Part shown: piece after piece, positions 38,003-43,448 of the stretch
Numbering within the stretch: position 1 is the stretch's first letter
How the letters are laid out: the number at the start of each line of letters is the position of its first letter
From: Gemmatimonadota bacterium
GTDB lineage: Bacteria > Gemmatimonadota > Gemmatimonadetes > Gemmatimonadales > GWC2-71-9
Assembly: GCA_003222035.1 (NCBI GenBank)
Contig: QHUS01000070.1
Location: 1 to 43,448 of the forward strand
Length of the DNA: 43,448 nucleotides
Reading direction: 5' to 3'
Translations under genes and position numbers: made by a program
The notes under the pieces: generated by a model
What the model was told of the DNA's origin: nothing
Databases searched by the model: none
The model's input: only the letters and a program-made list of their open reading frames with translations

Positions 38003-38185
38003 ATGGCTGTACCGAAGCGAAGGACCTCCAAGCGAAAGAAGCGCGCCCGCCGCACCCATTACAAGGCGGCGCCGATCGCGCTGCAGCCCTGCCCGCGCTG
38101 TGGGGACCTGAAGCGCCCGCACCGCGTGTGCCCGACGTGCGGCTACTACCGTGACGAGCAACGCGTGGCGGTCGAGGACGCCTGA
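38003..38185 (+). CDS. rpmF: 50S ribosomal protein L32
   Basis: L32 is a small zinc-ribbon protein of the large ribosomal subunit. The 60-residue product begins MAVPKRRTSKRKKRARRTH and has two CxxC pairs (CPRCG and CPTCG), the zinc-binding form. AAGGA lies about eight bases before ATG 38003. The yceD-rpmF-plsX-fab order is widely conserved and ties ribosome formation to membrane lipid synthesis. plsX starts two bases after its stop. Confidence 0.97.
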   Translation: MAVPKRRTSKRKKRARRTHYKAAPIALQPCPRCGDLKRPHRVCPTCGYYRDEQRVAVEDA

Positions 38186-38187
38186 CG

Positions 38188-39201
38188 GTGATTCGGATCG
38201 CGCTCGACGCGATGGGAGGGGACAACGCGCCGCGCGTCGAAGTGGAGGGCGCGGTCCAGGCACTCCGGGACCTCCCGCCTGCCTTCCGGATCCAGCTCGT
38301 GGGGCGGACGGCCGAGATCGAGGCGGCGCTCCAGGGACACGGGACCGTCGATCGGGCCCGGCTGGAGATCGTGGAGGCGCCGGAGGTGGTGGGGATGGGC
38401 GAGAAGCCGCTCGCCGCCGTCAAGGGCAAGCCACGATCATCCATCGCCGTCGGGCTCGGCCTCCAGAAGGGGGGACAGTCGGACGCGTTCATCTCGGCCG
38501 GGAATACGGGCGCCGTGATGGCCGCCGCGACCCTGATGCTGCGACTGCACGCCGGCGTGCAGCGGGCCGCCATCAGCCCGCTGTTCCCGACGGCGGTACA
38601 CCCCGTTCTGGTGCTCGACGGTGGGGCCAACGTGGATTGCGATGCCCGCGAGCTCGTCGGGTTCGCGCATTTGGGATCGGTCTACGTGCGCGACGTGCTG
38701 GACCGGCCGCGGCCCGGTGTCGGCCTGATCAACGTCGGCGAAGAAGATGAAAAGGGCAACGCCGTGGTGAAGGAAGCCCACCAGCTCCTCAAGCAAACGC
38801 CGGGCATCAACTACGTCGGCAACGTCGAGGGCCGCGATATCCTGGCGGGCCAATGCAAACAGGGCCGGATCGACGTGGTGGTATGTGACGGCTTCGTCGG
38901 GAACGTGATCCTGAAATTCTACGAATCCGCGGGGCGGATGTTCATGGGCTTGATGAAACAGGCCTTCCCCGACGTGCTGGGCCGGCCGGAGGCGAAGCAG
39001 TTGTTCCGGTTCCTCGACTACTCCGAGTACGGTGGCGCGCCGCTGCTCGGCGTGAAGGGCGTCGTGATCATCTGTCACGGCTCCTCGCCGGCGCGCGCCA
39101 TCATGAGCGCCGTACGCGCCGCGGCCCACATGGTCGAAACGCACGTGGACCAGGACATCGGCGCCGAGCTCGCCGGGGGCGGGGCGGGAGCGGCCCGGTG
39201 A
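38188..39201 (+). CDS. plsX: Phosphate acyltransferase PlsX
   Basis: PlsX converts acyl-ACP to acyl phosphate, the substrate of PlsY in phospholipid synthesis. The 337-residue product has the N-terminal IALDAMGGDNAP motif, SAGNTGAVMAA near residue 110, and a C-terminal GVIICHGSS motif of the family. It starts at GTG 38188 and overlaps fabH by GTGA. It acts at the membrane surface although it has no helix of its own. Confidence 0.97.
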   Translation: MIRIALDAMGGDNAPRVEVEGAVQALRDLPPAFRIQLVGRTAEIEAALQGHGTVDRARLEIVEAPEVVGMGEKPLAAVKGKPRSSIAVGLGLQKGGQSDAFISAGNTGAVMAAATLMLRLHAGVQRAAISPLFPTAVHPVLVLDGGANVDCDARELVGFAHLGSVYVRDVLDRPRPGVGLINVGEEDEKGNAVVKEAHQLLKQTPGINYVGNVEGRDILAGQCKQGRIDVVVCDGFVGNVILKFYESAGRMFMGLMKQAFPDVLGRPEAKQLFRFLDYSEYGGAPLLGVKGVVIICHGSSPARAIMSAVRAAAHMVETHVDQDIGAELAGGGAGAAR

Positions 39202-40184
39202 AGCGTCCCATCGCCCAACTCGTCGGAACCGGTCGGTACACGCCCAAGCGCGTGATGACCAACGACGAGTTCTCGAAGATCCTCGACACGTCGGATCAAT
39301 GGATCCGGGAGCGCACCGGCATCCGCGAGCGCCGGGTGGCCGGGCCCGACGAGTCCAACGCCTGCATGGGCAAGGCCGCGGCGGAGCAGGTGCTCCAAGA
39401 GACCGGCCTCACGGCGGCCGATATCGATGCTCTCGTGGTGGCGACCTGCTCGCCCGACCGGCTGCTCCCCTCGCAGGCGTGTGACCTGCAGGCGCTGCTC
39501 GGCGCCAAGCACGCCGCCGCCTTCGATGTTCAGGCCGCGTGCACCGGCTTCCTGTACGCGCTCAATGTCGCGGAAGGACTCGTCGCGTCCGAGCAGGCAG
39601 AGCAGGTGCTCGTCGTCGCCTCGGAGAAGCTCACGTCCATCATGGACTGGACCGACCGCGCCACCGCCGTGCTGTTCGGTGACGGTGCGGGGGCCACCCT
39701 CGTGCGCAAGAGCACGGGCGGGCGGGGCATGCTGTCGAGCTACATGAAGTCCGACGGCGCGCTCGCGGAGCTCCTGTACCGGCCCGGCGGCGGCGCCGCG
39801 CATCCGCCCGACGCCGCCCTGCTCACCGACCACTCCTACTACATCCAGATGGCCGGACGCGAGGTGTTCAAGGCCGCGGTCCTCTCGATGGCGGATGCGT
39901 GTGACAAGGCGCTCGAGCGCGCCGGGCTCACGAGCGCCGACATCGACCTGCTGATCCCCCACCAAGCGAACATTCGTATCATCGAAGCCACGGCCAAGCA
40001 TGCGGGGCTGCCGATGGACAAGGTCTACGTGAACGTCGACCGCTACGGCAACACCTCGGCTGCGTCGGTCGCGATCGCTCTCGACGAGGCCGTGCGATGC
40101 GGCCGGCTCAAACCGGGCATGAAGGTGATGTTCTGCGCCTTCGGCGCAGGCTTCACCTGGGCGAGCCTGGTGGTGCAGTGGTAG
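39198..40184 (+). CDS. fabH: Beta-ketoacyl-ACP synthase III
   Basis: FabH starts each fatty acid by condensing an acyl-CoA with malonyl-ACP. The 328-residue enzyme has the catalytic triad C115 (QAACTGF), H255 (IPHQANIRI) and N285 (YGNTSAAS). The substrate (acetyl- or branched acyl-CoA) cannot be told from the sequence. GTG 39198 overlaps plsX; the fabD start lies inside its last codons. Confidence 0.97.
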   Translation: MKRPIAQLVGTGRYTPKRVMTNDEFSKILDTSDQWIRERTGIRERRVAGPDESNACMGKAAAEQVLQETGLTAADIDALVVATCSPDRLLPSQACDLQALLGAKHAAAFDVQAACTGFLYALNVAEGLVASEQAEQVLVVASEKLTSIMDWTDRATAVLFGDGAGATLVRKSTGGRGMLSSYMKSDGALAELLYRPGGGAAHPPDAALLTDHSYYIQMAGREVFKAAVLSMADACDKALERAGLTSADIDLLIPHQANIRIIEATAKHAGLPMDKVYVNVDRYGNTSAASVAIALDEAVRCGRLKPGMKVMFCAFGAGFTWASLVVQW

Positions 40185-41173
40185 CGACCAAAACCACAAT
40201 CTGGCTCTGCCCGGGGCAGGGCGCACAAAAAGTCGGCATGGCCAAGGACCTGGCCGAGCGGTTCCCGGCAGCGCGGCAGGCGCTCGAAGCGATCGATGGG
40301 AAGCTCGGCTTCGCGCTCTCCCACCTGATGTTCGACGGTCCCGAAAACGAGCTCACCGAGACCCAGAACGCCCAGCCGGCGATCCTGGCGCACAGCGCCG
40401 CAGTGTTCGCCGCTTTGGGCTCCGCGATCGACGGTGGAGGGGGGGAGAGGGGGGGGACCGTCGCGGCAGCGGGACACTCGCTCGGCGAATACACGGCCTA
40501 CATCACCGCCGGCGCGCTCGGCGCAACCGAGGCCGCCGCCCTCGTGCGTCGCCGGGGGGAGTTGATGCAACAGGCGGGCACGGAGCGCCCCGGGACCATG
40601 GCGGCGGTCCTCGGCCTCGCGACCGCGGAGGTCGAGGCGGCGTGCCGTACCGCCTCGACCGGCGGGGCCGTCGTCGTGGCTGCCAATATCAACGCGCCCG
40701 ACCAGACCGTCATCTCGGGCGACCCCGCGGCCGTGGCCAAGGCAGGGGAGGCGTGCAAGGCGCGCGGCGCCAAGCGGGTGGTTCCGCTCAAGGTGAGTGG
40801 TGCGTTCCACTCGTCCCTGATGGCTCCGGCGGCGAACCATCTGCGACTGGCGCTCGAGCGCGCGCCGTTCCGGGATCCCACGTTCCCCGTGATCGCGAAT
40901 GCCACCGCCGAGCCCGTCCGCGACGCGGGTCGCGCGCGCCGCCTGCTCGCCGATCAGCTCACGTCCCCGGTGCGGTGGGTGGCCTGCATGCAGCGCGCGG
41001 CGACGCTCGCGGACGAGGCGCACGGCGAGGCGACGGCGCCGCGCGAGGTCCAGTTCATCGAGATCGGCCCCGGAAACGTCCTGGCCGGCCTGCTGCGGCG
41101 CATCGTGCCGGGGGCCAATGTGATCTCCCTCGGAACCGCCGACGAGGTCGCGCGCTTTCTGGAGGCCGCGTGA
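40178..41173 (+). CDS. fabD: Malonyl-CoA:ACP transacylase
   Basis: FabD loads malonyl groups onto acyl carrier protein. The 331-residue product has CPGQGAQ at the N-terminus, the nucleophile S101 in GHSLGEY and the histidine H211 in SGAFHSSLM. It begins at GTG 40178, seven bases inside fabH. Just before the active serine a Gly-rich insert (DGGGGERGG) is encoded by a G-rich tract and lies in a surface region of the family fold. A gap of ten bases separates it from fabG. Confidence 0.96.
   Translation: MVATKTTIWLCPGQGAQKVGMAKDLAERFPAARQALEAIDGKLGFALSHLMFDGPENELTETQNAQPAILAHSAAVFAALGSAIDGGGGERGGTVAAAGHSLGEYTAYITAGALGATEAAALVRRRGELMQQAGTERPGTMAAVLGLATAEVEAACRTASTGGAVVVAANINAPDQTVISGDPAAVAKAGEACKARGAKRVVPLKVSGAFHSSLMAPAANHLRLALERAPFRDPTFPVIANATAEPVRDAGRARRLLADQLTSPVRWVACMQRAATLADEAHGEATAPREVQFIEIGPGNVLAGLLRRIVPGANVISLGTADEVARFLEAA
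40433..40457 (+). repeat. G-rich tract within fabD
   Basis: Runs of G broken by single A residues (GGTGGAGGGGGGGAGAGGGG and more) encode a Gly/Glu/Arg insert before the catalytic motif of FabD. It has the same unit type as those in nuoG and the UPF0182 gene, and is in frame. Confidence 0.75.
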
Positions 41174-41183
41174 CGGAATCGGG

Positions 41184-41930
41184 GTGCAGGTGAAGATCGA
41201 TCTGACCGGCCGAGTCGCCCTGGTGACAGGCGGCAGCCGGGGGATCGGGCACGCGATCGCCCGGTCGCTCGCGGGCGTGGGCGCGCAGGTGGCGATCCTG
41301 GGGCGGGACAGTGCAAAGGCGCAGGAGGTCGCGCACGCGCTGGCCAACGGGGCCGCCCGCGGCTACGGCTGCGATGTCAGGGACGCAGCCCAGGTCGAGT
41401 CGACCGTCGGCGCGGTGGAGCGAGACTTCGGGCACATCGATGTTGTGGTCAACAACGCGGGCACGACGCGCGACAACCTGCTGTTCCGGATCGGCGAAGA
41501 CGACTGGGACATGGTGATCGACACCAATCTGAAGGGCGCATTTCTCGTGACCAAGCACGCCGCCCGGGGGATGATCAAGCGGCGCTGGGGACGCATCGTC
41601 AACATCACGAGCGTCGTGGGCATCTCCGGCAACAAGGGGCAGGCGAACTATTCCGCCTCGAAAGCCGGACTGATTGGGTTCACCAAGGCCGTCTCGAAGG
41701 AGTTGTCATCGCGTAACGTCCTCGTCAACGCCGTGGCGCCGGGATTCATCGATACGGAGCTGACGCGGTCCATCGGCGAGGCCGCCCGGAATGCACTGAT
41801 CGAGGCGATTCCGCTGGGCCGGCTGGGACAGGGCTCCGATGTGGCGGCGGCGGTGCTCTTTCTGGCGTCCGACTTCGCGAGCTACATTACAGGTCAGGTG
41901 CTGGTCGTGGACGGTGGGCTGGTGCTGTGA
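41184..41930 (+). CDS. fabG: 3-oxoacyl-ACP reductase
   Basis: FabG reduces 3-oxoacyl-ACP with NADPH in each elongation cycle. The 248-residue short-chain dehydrogenase has the cofactor motif TGGSRGIG (15-22), NNAG near 90, and the catalytic Y156/K160 in YSASKAG. It ends with the [11 protein letters not shown] segment typical of FabG. The start is GTG 41184; GTG 41190, two codons on, is equally possible. A 31-base gap follows before acpP. Confidence 0.97.
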   Translation: MQVKIDLTGRVALVTGGSRGIGHAIARSLAGVGAQVAILGRDSAKAQEVAHALANGAARGYGCDVRDAAQVESTVGAVERDFGHIDVVVNNAGTTRDNLLFRIGEDDWDMVIDTNLKGAFLVTKHAARGMIKRRWGRIVNITSVVGISGNKGQANYSASKAGLIGFTKAVSKELSSRNVLVNAVAPGFIDTELTRSIGEAARNALIEAIPLGRLGQGSDVAAAVLFLASDFASYITGQVLVVDGGLVL

Positions 41931-41961
41931 TCCTTTTCCCACACCCCGATTGAGGGTACCC

Positions 41962-42213
41962 ATGCCAATGGACATGAAGCAGCTCGAAGAGAAGGTCAAG
42001 GACATCATCGTCGAAGAGCTGGGCGTCGAGCGGGACAAGCTCACCTCAGGGGCGAGCTTCATGGAGGACCTGGGTGCGGACAGCCTCGACACGGTCGAGC
42101 TGGTGATGGCCTTCGAAAAGGAGTTCGACATCGACATTCCCGACGAAGAGGCCGAGAAGCTGCGGACCGTGGGACAGGCGTTGCAGTACCTGCACGAGAA
42201 AATGGGGAAATAG
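41962..42213 (+). CDS. acpP: Acyl carrier protein
   Basis: AcpP carries growing acyl chains on a phosphopantetheine attached to S41 in [11 protein letters not shown]. The 83-residue acidic protein has the four-helix pattern and full length. ATG 41962 follows GAGG with about seven bases of spacing; ATG 41968 is a possible alternative. It stands between fabG and fabF, as in many bacteria. Confidence 0.97.
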   Translation: MPMDMKQLEEKVKDIIVEELGVERDKLTSGASFMEDLGADSLDTVELVMAFEKEFDIDIPDEEAEKLRTVGQALQYLHEKMGK

Positions 42214-42216
42214 CCG

Positions 42217-43448
42217 ATGGCGCGCCGGGTCGCGATCACGGGCCTCGGGTTCGTGACGCCGCTGGGGACGAACGTGCAGAGTACCTGGGAGGGCCTCCTG
42301 GCGGGCCGCTCGGGGGCGGGGCCGATCACGCGCTTCGACCCCGCGGCGAGCCCCGTGAAATTCGCCTGCGAGGTGAAGGGGTTCGACCCGGCACGGTTCC
42401 TGGACAAGAAGGAAATCCGCCGCCTCGACCTGTTCGCGCAGTTCGCCATCGGCGCCGCGGAGCAGGCGGTGACGGACGCGTGCCTCGCGCACAACTGGGA
42501 CAAGGTCGACCTGAAGCGTGTCGGCGCCATCGTGGGGACCGGGACCGGCGGACTCCAAACGTTCGAGGAGAACGCCCGGGCCCTGTTCGAGAAAGGCCCG
42601 AGCCGGGTCTCGCCATTCTTCGTCCCCATGTACATGCCGAACGTCGCCGCGGCGCTGATTTCGATGCGGTACGGGGCCAGGGGGCCGAATTACTGCACGG
42701 TGTCGGCGTGCGCGTCGTCGGCGCACAGTGTGGGGGACGCGCTCGAGCTGATCCGCCACGATCGGGCGGACATCATGATCGCGGGCGGCGCGGAGGCCGC
42801 CATCACGCCGCTCGCCGTGGCGAGCTTCGCGAACATGAAAGCACTGTCGGAGCGCAACGACAGCCCCGAGACCGCCAGCCGCCCGTTCGACAAGGACCGC
42901 GACGGGTTCGTCATGGGGGACGGCGCAGGCGTGCTGATCCTCGAGGAGTGGGAGCACGCGCGGCGCCGGGGCGCGAAGATCTACGCCGAGGTCGTGGGCT
43001 TCGGCCAGACCGCGGACGCGCACCATATCACCGCCCCCGCGCCGGACGGCTCCGGCGCCCAGGAGGCGATGCGTCTCGCCATGCGCGATGGAGGGATTCA
43101 GCCCGATCAGGTCGGCTACATCAACGCCCATGGGACGTCGACGCCGCACGGCGACGCCGCCGAGACCGCCGCCGTGAAGGCCGTGTTCGGCGACCGGGCC
43201 CGGAAGCTCATCTTTGGCTCCACCAAGTCCATGACCGGCCATTTGCTGGGTGCGGCCGGTGCCTTCGAGGCAGGCGTCTGCGCCCTCGTCGTTCAGACGG
43301 GCCTGATCCCGCCGACCATCAACCAGTTCACGAGGGATCCGGCCTGCGACCTCGACTCGGCCCCGAACAAGGCCGTGAAGCGGCACGTGGACGTGGCGCT
43401 CTCGAACTCGTTCGGGTTCGGCGGGCACAACGTGACGCTCGCCATCCG
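42217..43448 (+). CDS. fabF: Beta-ketoacyl-ACP synthase II (C-terminus cut by window edge)
   Basis: FabF elongates acyl-ACP with malonyl-ACP. The visible 410 codons have no stop; the family is about 412-415 residues, so only the last few are missing. Motifs: VAITGLGFVTPLG at the N-terminus, nucleophile C165 (VSACASSAHS), and the two histidines in NAHGTSTPHGD and MTGHLLGAAG. FGFGGHN at the end binds the thioester region. ATG 42217 lies three bases after acpP. Confidence 0.97.
   Translation, partial: MARRVAITGLGFVTPLGTNVQSTWEGLLAGRSGAGPITRFDPAASPVKFACEVKGFDPARFLDKKEIRRLDLFAQFAIGAAEQAVTDACLAHNWDKVDLKRVGAIVGTGTGGLQTFEENARALFEKGPSRVSPFFVPMYMPNVAAALISMRYGARGPNYCTVSACASSAHSVGDALELIRHDRADIMIAGGAEAAITPLAVASFANMKALSERNDSPETASRPFDKDRDGFVMGDGAGVLILEEWEHARRRGAKIYAEVVGFGQTADAHHITAPAPDGSGAQEAMRLAMRDGGIQPDQVGYINAHGTSTPHGDAAETAAVKAVFGDRARKLIFGSTKSMTGHLLGAAGAFEAGVCALVVQTGLIPPTINQFTRDPACDLDSAPNKAVKRHVDVALSNSFGFGGHNVTLAI

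Overview
The window is a very gene-dense, GC-rich bacterial chromosome segment. The longest stretch without a gene is about 130 bases, so no gap reaches 300 bases. I see no tRNA, rRNA, CRISPR array, insertion sequence, integrase or phage gene. GTG and TTG starts are frequent, and most neighbouring genes on one strand overlap by ATGA, GTGA or TGATG. The large Glu/Gly-rich respiratory set, the type B succinate dehydrogenase, the secreted HEAT-like proteins of no known family and the overall style suggest a Gemmatimonadota-like or related aerobic soil/sediment bacterium, possibly from a metagenome. That placement is inference from gene content, not from a marker gene.

Layout. Positions 1-1619 hold the end of a molybdenum cofactor operon (moaD-moaE-moaA). 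Positions 1630-4155 hold two secreted or lipoprotein genes without a recognised family; the first appears broken by a one-base frameshift near 1805. Positions 4249-8541 hold mdh (+) converging on sdhC-sdhA-sdhB (-). Positions 8601-12224 hold a type II NADH dehydrogenase (+), then a small zinc-ribbon membrane protein and a hybrid sensor histidine kinase (-). Positions 12358-14648 hold two membrane proteins (the second is DUF2339), and dcd follows on the minus strand.

Positions 15337-29166 are a complete complex I operon in the canonical order nuoA to nuoN. Its most unusual feature is that nuoL and nuoM form one open reading frame of 1124 residues. The last membrane helix expected in NuoL and the first expected in NuoM are missing at the junction. 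A 69-base imperfect palindrome separates nuoE from nuoF, which is the only non-coupled junction in the nuoB-nuoI stretch.

Positions 29183-36998 hold a phosphohexomutase, a UPF0182 membrane protein, a carbamate kinase, sucC, sucD and a PTS EIIA-CBS fusion protein. ndk follows. From 37480 a second housekeeping operon runs off the window: yceD (DUF177), rpmF, plsX, fabH, fabD, fabG, acpP and fabF (missing only its last codons).

Together the genes encode much of aerobic energy metabolism: malate dehydrogenase, succinyl-CoA synthetase and succinate dehydrogenase from the TCA cycle, and two alternative NADH:quinone oxidoreductases (non-pumping NDH-2 and pumping complex I). Type II fatty acid synthesis supplies the membrane. 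A recurring G-rich motif (runs of 5-11 G broken by single A) lies in non-conserved parts of at least five unrelated genes, always kept in frame.
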